A DNA stretch of 64,000 nt from Paenibacillus sp. HB172176 (GTDB lineage Bacteria > Bacillota > Bacilli > Paenibacillales > Paenibacillaceae), in contig NZ_JAATHD010000016.1 in assembly GCF_011947265.1 (NCBI RefSeq), positions 91,830 through 155,829 on the forward strand, given 5' to 3'. Numbering within the stretch: the stretch's first letter is position 1; every line of letters starts with the position of its first letter. The position numbers were made by a program, and so were the translations under genes. The notes under the pieces are model-generated. The model was not told the origin of the DNA. It worked only from the letters and a program-made list of their open reading frames with translations, and made no database searches. Shown piece after piece: positions 41,346 through 50,100 of this stretch.

Positions 41346-42113
41346 CTATGACTCTACATCAATGTCATCGCTGGCTGCCCCTGTCAGCTCCAACCTTGAA
41401 GCCGAAGCGGCATCGAGGCATAACGTCCAATCTCCATGCGTCTTCAAAATAGTCGCAGGAACGAGATTCGACACTGCTTCTGTCATCGTCAGATGGATCG
41501 CCTCCGCCTTCACGCTGTGCGGCACACAGGATATTATCGTTCGACTGCTCATCAGTTGCCGTACAGACATCGTGATCGCCTGCTTCGGCACATCGTCAAG
41601 CAACGGGAACCAGCCTTCTCTGACCTGCTGCTGCTTGCAAGCCTCATCAAGATCGACAACCATGTACGGAGCTTGGGTTTCGAAGTCGGCCGGAGGATCA
41701 TTGAAGGCAATATGAGCGTTCTCGCCGATGCCAATCAAAGCCAGATCAATCGGCGCTCTGGCGATTTCCCTGTTCAGCTCCGCGACATGAGCCGCTATAT
41801 CCCCTTCTCCATTCACCAAATACTGCTTCCCTGCCGAGACTTGATCCAGAAGCCTCTCCTTGAGATAGCGGCGGAAGCTCGCCGGATGCTCCAAGGGCAA
41901 TCCCACATACTCGTCAAGATGGAACACCTCGACCTTCGACCAATCAATGGCCTGCTTCGCAAAAGCATCGAAGAACTCGAATTGCGATTGGCCCGTCGAC
42001 AGCGCCAGTCGGCATTTTCCTTGCTCCTCTACATAACGACGAATCACCTCGCTTGCCAGCTTCGCCGCAAACTCTCCCAGCGCAACAGGATGCTCAAAAA
42101 CATGTACGTTCAT
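41346..42113 (-). CDS. Glucosamine-6-phosphate deaminase/isomerase family protein (NagB-like)
   Basis: 255 residues. NagB-type motifs are ALSTGQSQFEF (substrate phosphate loop), VEVFHLDEYVGLPLEHPASF (catalytic Asp region) and IGIGENAHIAFNDPPADF. The last differs from the usual GxGxNGHIAFNEP by Ala for Gly and Asp for Glu. The family turns glucosamine-6-phosphate into fructose-6-phosphate or acts on related sugar phosphates or lactones. No nagA and no sugar kinase are nearby, so the true substrate is open. Last gene of the accessory locus, 49 nt after the esterase gene. Confidence 0.8.
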   Translation of the reverse strand: MNVHVFEHPVALGEFAAKLASEVIRRYVEEQGKCRLALSTGQSQFEFFDAFAKQAIDWSKVEVFHLDEYVGLPLEHPASFRRYLKERLLDQVSAGKQYLVNGEGDIAAHVAELNREIARAPIDLALIGIGENAHIAFNDPPADFETQAPYMVVDLDEACKQQQVREGWFPLLDDVPKQAITMSVRQLMSSRTIISCVPHSVKAEAIHLTMTEAVSNLVPATILKTHGDWTLCLDAASASRLELTGAASDDIDVES

Positions 42114-42162
42114 GCTCCCACTCTCCTTTCTTCTCGCGAACGAACATTGCTACACAACGTCT

Positions 42163-44130
42163 TCAGAGCTCGACGGGTACGCAGCCCCAATTCCGAAGCT
42201 CCGGCAAATCGAAATAGCGCAAATGCCCCGGCAAAATAATGCCCATTATATTCCGGGCATCATAATGCTCCGACATCACCCATTCGCTCGTGCTATGCAA
42301 CGGCTTCTCCCATCGCATAGACTGAACGCGGTCGGTCAACGCCGACGCCAAATAAGCGTACATGCCTTCCCGACCATTGGCGTAGAGGCTTACGGCATCC
42401 GGATTCACAAACGGAAGCTGCTTAATCGCCTCGAAAGCTCTCCATACATCGTAGGTTCGCAGCGCCGCCAAGCTGTCTCCGAGCCAAAACAAATCCGTGG
42501 ACAGCTTATGAATCGCCTCGTAAAAATCCAGCGGATCTCCCTCGCCAAAGGCATACGGCGCCAATTTCCCCGATCCGGATACATCCAGAACCATGACGCA
42601 TCGTCCCGCTGCGCAGGTCTCGCGTATCCAATGCCAATGCTCCTGCAAGCGATTCGTTCCTTCCTCCCACACCGCAATCGTGATTGGCAGCCTTTCTTCG
42701 GCAAGCTTCGCAGCCCGTATCAGAAAGGCATGGTTGAACAGATTGCGCTGCGACCGCCACATGGCGCTGTACACTTCCATTTCGCAGACATTTCCTCTTG
42801 TCATATCCAATCTCGGATGAAGCTCGCAGGGAAGTCTTCCTCCGCATACCGCATGCCTCAACCATTCGATTGCCGCGGTTTTGCGATCCTCCTGCCTTTG
42901 CTCGTCCCCCGCCTGCAAAATTTCGGACGCCCTCTGCCTGATTTCCTTATGAAGAGTCATGGCCGTTTCATTCTCCGAGGCCTCCAACAGCGCTTGGCCG
43001 CCGGGACAGCAATGCAAGCTCTCCGGCTTATGCAGACGCACCGGCCAATCAATTAGCCCCTTCTTCCCGAGAAAATGATGAGCGAAAAAGCCGGCCGCCT
43101 TATGCGCCATCCGCTCCGAATATTTATGCGTAACCGCGTCCACGAACAGCTCCAACCCGTCTAATTCGCCCGACATCTCCCAGAAACGGCGAGTTCGTTC
43201 CACGGCGGAGCGCGTTCCCTCAATCGGGAAGAAATCGTAAGCGGCGGCCAATACAAGAACGGGTCTTGGGACCATGCTGATCAGAATATCCTCATGATCC
43301 AGTCCGTCCAGCGTGAATCCGGGCCATATTTGCTCGGCATCCTGCGGAATTCCCGCATATAAGAAGGATTCGCGGCTCATAATGAAGGTACAAGGAGCCG
43401 CAGCGGCAATTCTATTATCAGCCATCATCAGCATAGCGGTTTGCGTGCCGCCGCCCGAATTGCCGGTAACTCCGATCCGACTCGAGTCCACCTCGGAACG
43501 CTGCTCGAGATAGTCGATCGCGCGCATGGCATCGTGGAGGAAGTATCTGGCCAGACTGTCTCCAATCGGCAAGCACTGGCTCCCCGCATAATCATGCTCG
43601 CGCACTCCCGCCCCGATTAACGAACGCCCTGTAAGACGCGACGGATATTGCAATCTCTCTCCCTGTCCGGGAGGGTCCATGGCGAGCACCGCCAGACCGG
43701 ATTGCGCCAGTATCTGGCATACTCTCTGATACTCCTCCGTTGTCTTTGCCGCATCATGATGACCGCACAGAAACAGAACGGCCGGACAAGGCTTCTTCGC
43801 CTTCAATGGAACATAGAGGTTACAGGTCACTTTCACATTCGGGCGGGATTCGAAGCTTATATTCTCGATGCGAAAGCTCTCATGGTCGATGCTGCTTGAA
43901 ATGACCGGCTTCAAGTCCGAAATCGCCTCCGGCAATCCTCCTATGGCTTGCATAAATCTTTCTTTAATATAGAGCTGTCTTCGCTTTAATTCCTCGGGAT
44001 TCTTCAACTCGTCGCGCATTCGGTCGCCGCGCCGGAATGCCTCTCGGGAACGACGGTAAACGAAGCTGCTCAATTGGCGGCGCACATCATAGAGATGCAG
44101 CCTGGCTTTCTCCAGCTCTTTAACGTTCAA
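42163..44130 (-). CDS. Two-domain alpha/beta-hydrolase, probable carbohydrate acyl esterase
   Basis: 655 residues. The N-terminal alpha/beta hydrolase (about 85-360) has VLFLCGHHDAAKTTEEYQRV, the oxyanion/strand region AMDPPGQGERLQYPS, the nucleophile elbow IGVTGNSGGGTQTAM (Ser about residue 222) and a candidate His in DAVTHKYSE. This is the acetyl-xylan-esterase-like group. The second half (about 400-655) looks like another hydrolase fold, but its elbow reads SLYANGREGM, with Gly in place of the nucleophile, so it is probably inactive. There is no signal peptide, so deacylation would occur after import. It overlaps the upstream oxidoreductase gene by 11 nt. Confidence 0.75.
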   Translation of the reverse strand: MNVKELEKARLHLYDVRRQLSSFVYRRSREAFRRGDRMRDELKNPEELKRRQLYIKERFMQAIGGLPEAISDLKPVISSSIDHESFRIENISFESRPNVKVTCNLYVPLKAKKPCPAVLFLCGHHDAAKTTEEYQRVCQILAQSGLAVLAMDPPGQGERLQYPSRLTGRSLIGAGVREHDYAGSQCLPIGDSLARYFLHDAMRAIDYLEQRSEVDSSRIGVTGNSGGGTQTAMLMMADNRIAAAAPCTFIMSRESFLYAGIPQDAEQIWPGFTLDGLDHEDILISMVPRPVLVLAAAYDFFPIEGTRSAVERTRRFWEMSGELDGLELFVDAVTHKYSERMAHKAAGFFAHHFLGKKGLIDWPVRLHKPESLHCCPGGQALLEASENETAMTLHKEIRQRASEILQAGDEQRQEDRKTAAIEWLRHAVCGGRLPCELHPRLDMTRGNVCEMEVYSAMWRSQRNLFNHAFLIRAAKLAEERLPITIAVWEEGTNRLQEHWHWIRETCAAGRCVMVLDVSGSGKLAPYAFGEGDPLDFYEAIHKLSTDLFWLGDSLAALRTYDVWRAFEAIKQLPFVNPDAVSLYANGREGMYAYLASALTDRVQSMRWEKPLHSTSEWVMSEHYDARNIMGIILPGHLRYFDLPELRNWGCVPVEL

Positions 44131-45352
44131 TCGACTGCCCTCCTCCCATAAGCTCGCCGATTGTCACCGGACGACGCTCCGCAATCGAGATATTCGCCGC
44201 CGCTCCGATCAGCATGGACAAAGCGCCGGCCCTCGTCCCTGCTTGCTGGCCAAGAGGATCGGGAATCGCTTCTCCGAACAGCATGCTCCTTAGACGCTCG
44301 TCGCCGCCGGAGTGACTTCCTCCACTTACAGGTATGCGATGCAATGCTATTTCTCCGTCACGGTGATAAATCGCAATTTCACTGTAAGGCTCGCCGGTCC
44401 GACCGCCGCTATAGAATTGCTCCGCTTCCAATCTCCCGTCAACGCCGTGGATGACCAGCTTCCAGCCCTCATACGGACTATAAGCCGTCAAGGAATAGGT
44501 CAGAATCGCCTTCGAATCATATTGGACGCCAAGCGACATCGTATCGTAGATCGACGTGTCGTCGCTGAAGACGCATTGATCTCTGTAATAACCGTCCTCC
44601 GCTTCCGCATCCCTGTAATAGGAGGCGTTGAACGCATCCTTCGCAATGTCGAAATAAAACTCGCAGCGATTCCGATAGGAACAGCCCTGGCAACGTTCTC
44701 CGCGCTCCTCCCGCTTGGGACCGTAGAAGCCAAGCTCGCCCATTGCCGACACCTCGACCGGCTCTGCATCCAGCCACCAATTCACCAGATCGAAGTGATG
44801 CGTCGACTTGTGAACGAGCAAGCCTCCGCTATTGTCCATATGACGATGCCAGCGCCGGAAATAGTCGGCACCGTGCACGCGGTCCAAATGCCATTCCAAA
44901 TTAACGCCGAGCACCCGACCGACGACTCCTTCCTTCAACAGCTTCTTGATTCCCGCCATATACGGCATGAAGCGGGCGTTGAACGTCACCGTTACCTGCC
45001 TGCCCGTTCTCCGTTCCGCCTCCAGGATTGCCTGAAGCTTACCCGCGTTTATCGTCAACGGCTTCTCCGAAATCACGTCGCAGCCTGCTTCCAGCGCGCG
45101 TATAATATAGTAATCATGCATACTGTCGATCGTGGCCACGATGACAACATCCGGCTTTGTCGCTTTCAGCATTTCATCCATATCCGGGAATACGGGAATC
45201 CCGCCGCATTCCCGGGAGAGCAGCTCCGCCCGATGGCGATTAAGATCATATACGCCCGCCAATCTCGCGAAATCCGCCCACTCGGCGAACAAGGGTCCGG
45301 CGAACATATGCCTCCCTCTTGCGCCCGCCCCAACAATGACGTACGTTCTCAT
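44120..45352 (-). CDS. Gfo/Idh/MocA oxidoreductase with a cysteine cluster
   Basis: 410 residues from ATG 45352 (MRTYVIVGAGARGRHMFAGP). The N-terminal Rossmann fold has GAGARG, and the EKP motif appears as DVISEKPLTINAGK near residue 95. The C-terminal domain shows WHLDRVHGADYFRRWHRHMD and VHKSTHHFDLVNWWL, the His/Asp region of the family. Unusual is CQGCSYRNRC at about 218-227 with another Cys in RDQCVF near 257, which could be a metal or iron-sulfur site. Members oxidise or reduce sugar hydroxyls with NAD(P). Substrate unknown; the context suggests a glycoside or uronate. Confidence 0.85.
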   Translation of the reverse strand: MRTYVIVGAGARGRHMFAGPLFAEWADFARLAGVYDLNRHRAELLSRECGGIPVFPDMDEMLKATKPDVVIVATIDSMHDYYIIRALEAGCDVISEKPLTINAGKLQAILEAERRTGRQVTVTFNARFMPYMAGIKKLLKEGVVGRVLGVNLEWHLDRVHGADYFRRWHRHMDNSGGLLVHKSTHHFDLVNWWLDAEPVEVSAMGELGFYGPKREERGERCQGCSYRNRCEFYFDIAKDAFNASYYRDAEAEDGYYRDQCVFSDDTSIYDTMSLGVQYDSKAILTYSLTAYSPYEGWKLVIHGVDGRLEAEQFYSGGRTGEPYSEIAIYHRDGEIALHRIPVSGGSHSGGDERLRSMLFGEAIPDPLGQQAGTRAGALSMLIGAAANISIAERRPVTIGELMGGGQSIER

Positions 45353-45382
45353 GTTCTGTTCCCCCCGTTCCTTTCCAATCAT

Positions 45383-46237
45383 TCAATGCGCCCGAAACCC
45401 CTCGCCTAGCACCTCTTGAACATCATGCACGATGAGGAACGCCTTCGGATCAAGCGCTTTTACCATCCGCTTGAATTGATGCACCTCCGAGCGGGATACG
45501 ACGCAATAAACAACATCCATTTCGTTGCCCGTGAAGCCGCCCTTCGCCTTGTACAGCGTGAAGCCTCTTTCCGTTTCCTCCGTAATCCGTTCGGACAACA
45601 GCCCGGGAACTCTCGTGAATACCGTAATCGCTTTGGCCGAATAGGCTTCCTGCGTCACGAAATCGATCACCCTGGCCGTAATAAACACCATGACCAGCGT
45701 ATAGAGCAGCTTATCCAGGGACACATAGAAGACGGAAAAACCGATAACCGCAATATCCATCGCAAGAATGACGTGACCATGCTTCCATCCGAACAAATGC
45801 TGCGTCAGCCGCGCGATCAGCGCCGATCCGCCTGTCGAGCCGCCGTATCTGAGCACGATGCCAAGTCCTGCGCCGGAGGTGACGCCGGCATACAGAGCCG
45901 TCAGCAAATCATCGTTGCCCGCACTCTCGATCAGCCCCTCGACATGAACCGCCTCGGCCAGCCAGAGGAACAGGGAAAAGGCTGCCGCCCCGACCAGCGT
46001 AAAGGCCGCTCCGTTCCTGCCGGTAAGTCTCCATGCCGCGAGGAACAGCGGAATATTGAATAGGGCGACGGTCAGCCAAGGCGGTACGTCCAAGCTGTAT
46101 TTCAACAGCAAAGAAATGCCCGTGACTCCGCCCTCCATGAACGCATTGGGGATGACGAAATATTGCAGGGAAAACGCAAACAGCGCCGATCCCAGACTGA
46201 TAAGCAAGCAATGCCCGATGAATTCCCGCTTCTTCAC
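45383..46237 (-). CDS. YitT family membrane protein
   Basis: 284 residues from GTG 46237 (VKKREFIGHCLLISLG), with GGGGAG 7 nt upstream and 4 nt after the GH2 stop. About five membrane segments are visible, including LTVALFNIPLFLAAW and AAFTLVGAAAFSLFLWLA, with the family motif VLRYGGSTGGSALIARL. A C-terminal DUF2179-like cytoplasmic domain (GFTGNEMDVVYCVVSRSEV) follows. YitT proteins are possible transporters of unknown substrate. Lying inside the operon, it may carry a product or ion of this pathway. Confidence 0.85.
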   Translation of the reverse strand: MKKREFIGHCLLISLGSALFAFSLQYFVIPNAFMEGGVTGISLLLKYSLDVPPWLTVALFNIPLFLAAWRLTGRNGAAFTLVGAAAFSLFLWLAEAVHVEGLIESAGNDDLLTALYAGVTSGAGLGIVLRYGGSTGGSALIARLTQHLFGWKHGHVILAMDIAVIGFSVFYVSLDKLLYTLVMVFITARVIDFVTQEAYSAKAITVFTRVPGLLSERITEETERGFTLYKAKGGFTGNEMDVVYCVVSRSEVHQFKRMVKALDPKAFLIVHDVQEVLGEGFRAH

Positions 46238-46241
46238 GCTT

Positions 46242-49196
46242 CTACTCCCCGTCTTCGCCGACCAGAATATATTCCACCGCATAATAAGCGTCTAGCGGAA
46301 TATCGGGGCGGAAGGACTTCAGCTCATGCGCGATTTTCCCCGGAGGAATTCGCAATCCGGCATAGATTTGACGGGCCGCAACCTCGCCGTCCGGCTTCTT
46401 CACGACAATATGCAATTCACCTTGGAAGCCGTCGCCGACATTCATGACGACCGGTCGTATCTCATCTCCGGGGCCGTAGACGATATCCACGTCGCGGCTT
46501 CCCGCCAGCAGCTTCTGATAGCCCATGGCGACGGCATGGAATGCCATCTTCCCGTGACCGTAATAATCCGTCAGCGGCTTCATGTACGTGCCATTGTTGC
46601 CTCCGCCCCGCAGCGTGCACCAGGCGAAGCCGTCATAGCCAAGCCACCGCTTTTTGCGAATCGACTCGTAGGCGCTGAAGGCTTGCCAGGCCTGGCTCAG
46701 CTCCCATTCCTCGAATTCCAGCTCCCTGCCGATCGAGCCGGCGTCATGCTCCCACTCATAGGATTTGATGCGATATTCCGGCTTGCCGCGAAGCAGCCTC
46801 CAATTCGGCTGGGCCGTCGATTCCTCGTTTTCGAAATCGAAATAAGCTCTTTCCGCGCTGGCGAGGAAATCCGATTTGTAGCTCTCATGCCGCCAGCCGT
46901 CGTCGCCCTCCCATGCCGGCGGAAACGGCCAGCTTCGCAGCACGCTCCATTCCGCTCCGTATCCGGTCGCGTTGTCCATGCCTCCCCTTGTCAGGCCTGG
47001 CGCGGTCCACGCCGCAATCGGATGGACTCTTCTTCCGTCATGATCGAGCGTCCCATCATCGTTTCTCGGCTTCAACCGCACCAGATTGGAGGTAGGGCTG
47101 ATCAGTCTGCTTGGATCCTCATGATGAATGGCCGCATATACCTCCTCAAACCAGGGCATGCCCGTTTCGAAGCTTTCGAACGAAGGATGATTGCTCGGCT
47201 GCCACATCGCGATGCTCGGATGGTTGCGAACCTGCCGCACATACTTGGGCAAGCCCTCCAAATCCAGCAGCCAGGGACTCGCATCCCTCACCCAGGCGGA
47301 GGTCGCCCACTGGAACATAATGCCGAGCTGATCGCCGAGCTCCGCGTATCTCGGATCGTTAATGCAGCCAAGCATGCTGTTATGATGACTCATACGCCCC
47401 GTGTTGCCGCCCAGCTTCTTCAGCATGAGAAGGTCGCGGACGATCCACTCTCCGGGACCGCAGCGATCCCATGCGGCGATCTTATCGATCGGATAGCGAT
47501 AGCCGAATAGCAACGCGCCGTTCATCATCTCCGCCTTGCCGTTTACCCGGAATACGCCGCCCTCCTGACTTACCGTGCGAATGCCCGTCGTCATAACGCA
47601 GTCATCCACCATCCCGCCCGCAGCGTCTCTCAGCACTGCCGTCACCTTGTACAGCCGCGGCGAGTCCGGATGCCACAGCTTGGGCATGGGCACGCGCAGC
47701 GTCTTGTTCGTCCGCAAGCTTCTGCCCATCTCGACCGTCACTCCGAACGAGACGGACGCGGCAAGACAATCGCTCTCCTCGGGGAACCACTCTCTAAGCT
47801 CCAGCTCCAGCGTTCCATTCCACGCCAGCGCGTTCAGCGCCTCGCCCGATCTTCTTACGCGAAGATCGTTCTTCACCATAACCTCCGCGTGCAGAACGGC
47901 CATATCCTCATGAATCGACCGCGTATAGACAAACAAATCTTCAATATGGAACGCATTCGTCAGATCGAGTCTCATGCGTCCCGCGAACCAGCCCGTATGC
48001 CGATCGGAGGAGGTATGCCTCATCGAAATGTCGAATTGATGAGGATAGACGCGTACCGCGAGCTGATTGTCCTCACCCTCCAGGAGCAATTCCGTCACGT
48101 CGATCCGCTGCGGATGACGGTTGCGCAGCACGGTGACGACTTTCCCGTTCAGCCATATTTCCCCGCCCGGATCCAGACATTCCACATACAGGAACGCGCG
48201 CTCGAACGTCCCGGGGCGAACCGTTCTGCGAAGATACAGATCCTCTCCCGCGAACCGCTCTCCTCCATGCGGAAAGGGCAGCTCGGCAGATGCCCATTCC
48301 GCGTCGTTGTACCCCGCCGACGTCCACTCCCTCAAATCCGGGCAAACCCGGAAATCCTCGTCCAGGAACGTTCGAATGACGAACGGCACATCTCCGCCGC
48401 GGAAGCCGTCCTTCAACTCTTCGGGATGAAAGCCTGTGCCAAGCATGCTGTCGAGCTCCATCCCCCGATGCCCGGCGATGGTCAGCCTGCTCACGCTTCC
48501 CGTTTCAAGCGGCAGCTTGGCGAAATCAACGACTTGTCTGTCATTGGCGATCAGATTGAAGCCTCCAGAGGCCACATCCACCTCCAGACGGAAATCGATC
48601 CATTCATCCGCCTTGACCGTGCTGAGGCACTTTCGCTCTTCTTGCGGCGTCTTCGCGAATACTCGCCCGACTTCGTCGCAGCCGACCTCCAGCCCGTTGT
48701 TCAACAGCAGGCTCGCCTCGCGTCCCTTGGTTCTTAGCCGCCACTGCAGGTGAAAGCGCCAGCTTTGCTCCTCGAAGGAACAGCTCGCGGACGCGCCGTC
48801 CTCCGTCCATTGCAGTCTTCCCTCCCGGATACGGGTTCCGGGGATGGCTCCCCATGCCCGAAGCGCGGCCGCCCTCTTCTCTCGTTTCCCTTCATTCTGT
48901 CCTGTCCATAGCCAGTTCTCCAGCTCTATCGATTGTCTGAATGAGGGTGACGGCTGCTTCTTGATGCCTGTCCATGCCCGCTCCACCTCATCATCCGACA
49001 CCGCCTTGCGATCCCACGCAGGATTGGCGAAGAACGTTCGCGCATAATCGGCGTATTGCCGCAAATAGCGCAGGCGCTCTTCGGTATTGAAAACAGCCGT
49101 CGGCCCCTTGAAATCTGTCTCCCCGTCTGCCGACGCGTCGCTGCTGAAGTATCGCAGCTCGAAGGATCGCGCCGCTTCTCTCTTCCCCTTCATCAT
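46242..49196 (-). CDS. Glycoside hydrolase family 2-like protein with altered acid/base motif
   Basis: 984 residues from ATG 49196, with GGGAGG 10 nt upstream. An N-terminal region of about 260 residues (jelly-roll-like) precedes a GH2 sugar-binding domain (ECLDPGGEIWLNGKVVTVLR, about 345), an immunoglobulin-like domain and a TIM barrel (GGVFRVNGKAEMMNGALLFG, LGGNTGRMSHHNSML). At the usual acid/base position (about 668) it reads RNHPSIAMWQPSNHPSFES, so the Glu of the Asn-Glu pair is His. A possible nucleophile Glu lies in TGYGAEWSVLRS. There is no signal peptide. It may be a divergent hydrolase, a lyase-type enzyme or a binding protein. Confidence 0.8.
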   Translation of the reverse strand: MMKGKREAARSFELRYFSSDASADGETDFKGPTAVFNTEERLRYLRQYADYARTFFANPAWDRKAVSDDEVERAWTGIKKQPSPSFRQSIELENWLWTGQNEGKREKRAAALRAWGAIPGTRIREGRLQWTEDGASASCSFEEQSWRFHLQWRLRTKGREASLLLNNGLEVGCDEVGRVFAKTPQEERKCLSTVKADEWIDFRLEVDVASGGFNLIANDRQVVDFAKLPLETGSVSRLTIAGHRGMELDSMLGTGFHPEELKDGFRGGDVPFVIRTFLDEDFRVCPDLREWTSAGYNDAEWASAELPFPHGGERFAGEDLYLRRTVRPGTFERAFLYVECLDPGGEIWLNGKVVTVLRNRHPQRIDVTELLLEGEDNQLAVRVYPHQFDISMRHTSSDRHTGWFAGRMRLDLTNAFHIEDLFVYTRSIHEDMAVLHAEVMVKNDLRVRRSGEALNALAWNGTLELELREWFPEESDCLAASVSFGVTVEMGRSLRTNKTLRVPMPKLWHPDSPRLYKVTAVLRDAAGGMVDDCVMTTGIRTVSQEGGVFRVNGKAEMMNGALLFGYRYPIDKIAAWDRCGPGEWIVRDLLMLKKLGGNTGRMSHHNSMLGCINDPRYAELGDQLGIMFQWATSAWVRDASPWLLDLEGLPKYVRQVRNHPSIAMWQPSNHPSFESFETGMPWFEEVYAAIHHEDPSRLISPTSNLVRLKPRNDDGTLDHDGRRVHPIAAWTAPGLTRGGMDNATGYGAEWSVLRSWPFPPAWEGDDGWRHESYKSDFLASAERAYFDFENEESTAQPNWRLLRGKPEYRIKSYEWEHDAGSIGRELEFEEWELSQAWQAFSAYESIRKKRWLGYDGFAWCTLRGGGNNGTYMKPLTDYYGHGKMAFHAVAMGYQKLLAGSRDVDIVYGPGDEIRPVVMNVGDGFQGELHIVVKKPDGEVAARQIYAGLRIPPGKIAHELKSFRPDIPLDAYYAVEYILVGEDGE

Positions 49197-49216
49197 TGTG
49201 CGTGTCCCTCCCATCT

Positions 49217-50071
49217 CTATCCTTCTTGCAGGAAGGCTCTGGCATTCGCCAAGCCAATGCGCGAGCCTCTTATGCTATCTTCCATGCCTTCAAATTCCAG
49301 CGAAACATAACCGGTATAATCCTTCGCCTTCAAGCAGCGCAGCACTTCCCGAACATCAATATCGCCATGTCCGAAAATCGCTCCTCTCAAATATCGTCCG
49401 CCCGCCGATTGAAAAAAACCTTCGCCCGGATCGGCATTCGCGGGACGAACGTAGAAATCCTTCAGATGAATCATCGTCGCCAAATGAACATTCCGCTTGA
49501 CCGCAATGACCGGGTCCTCGTCCCCGCACAGAAAGTTGCCGATATCCATCGTCAACCCGAAGCGTTCTCTTCCTACCTTGCCTATTAAATATTGGATGCG
49601 ATCCGATCCTTGCAAATAAAACCCGTGGTTCTCCATGGAAGTCGCGATCCCGAATTCCGCCGCGTAATCCGCGATGCGTCTGCATGCTTCCGCCAATCCC
49701 TCGACTTCCCCGGCGAGCGTCCGCATATCGGCATCTCTGCGCCAGGCGACATCATGGCGCATATGAGCGCTGCCCAAGCGGCGCGCAATATCGACTTGCC
49801 GCTTCATTCGCGCGATTTCTTCTTCGAAGGCTTCCGAATCGAATGGGTCGAAATTCGCATTCACCGCGTAATTGGATATGCTCAGTCCCGCGGAGCTTGC
49901 TTTATCCCTGATTTTCTCCGGCATTCCGCTTTCATGAATATCGAATCCGGCGGGCACGATTTCAATATGCTCGCAGCCCTCGTCCGCGGCCCATTGCACA
50001 ACATCCAGAATGGACATTCTTCCTTCCTTCATTTCCCTGACCAGACTATACGAGCTTAATCCCAGCTTCAT
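49217..50071 (-). CDS. Sugar phosphate isomerase/epimerase family TIM barrel (xylose-isomerase-like)
   Basis: 284 residues from ATG 50071 (MKLGLSSYSLVREMK), purine-rich upstream; the longer open frame overlaps the GNAT gene and is rejected. Metal-site motifs are TSMENHGFYLQ (Glu), LTMDIGNFL (Asp), MIHLKDF (His) and FGHGDIDV, with VSLEFEG near the end. Members isomerise, epimerise or beta-eliminate keto-sugars using a divalent metal. Next to GH2 and Gfo/Idh genes it suits processing of a 3-keto-sugar or inositol-like intermediate. Confidence 0.82.
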   Translation of the reverse strand: MKLGLSSYSLVREMKEGRMSILDVVQWAADEGCEHIEIVPAGFDIHESGMPEKIRDKASSAGLSISNYAVNANFDPFDSEAFEEEIARMKRQVDIARRLGSAHMRHDVAWRRDADMRTLAGEVEGLAEACRRIADYAAEFGIATSMENHGFYLQGSDRIQYLIGKVGRERFGLTMDIGNFLCGDEDPVIAVKRNVHLATMIHLKDFYVRPANADPGEGFFQSAGGRYLRGAIFGHGDIDVREVLRCLKAKDYTGYVSLEFEGMEDSIRGSRIGLANARAFLQEG

Positions 50072-50100
50072 CTTCTCGCACTCTCCCTCCAAGCTTTCTA

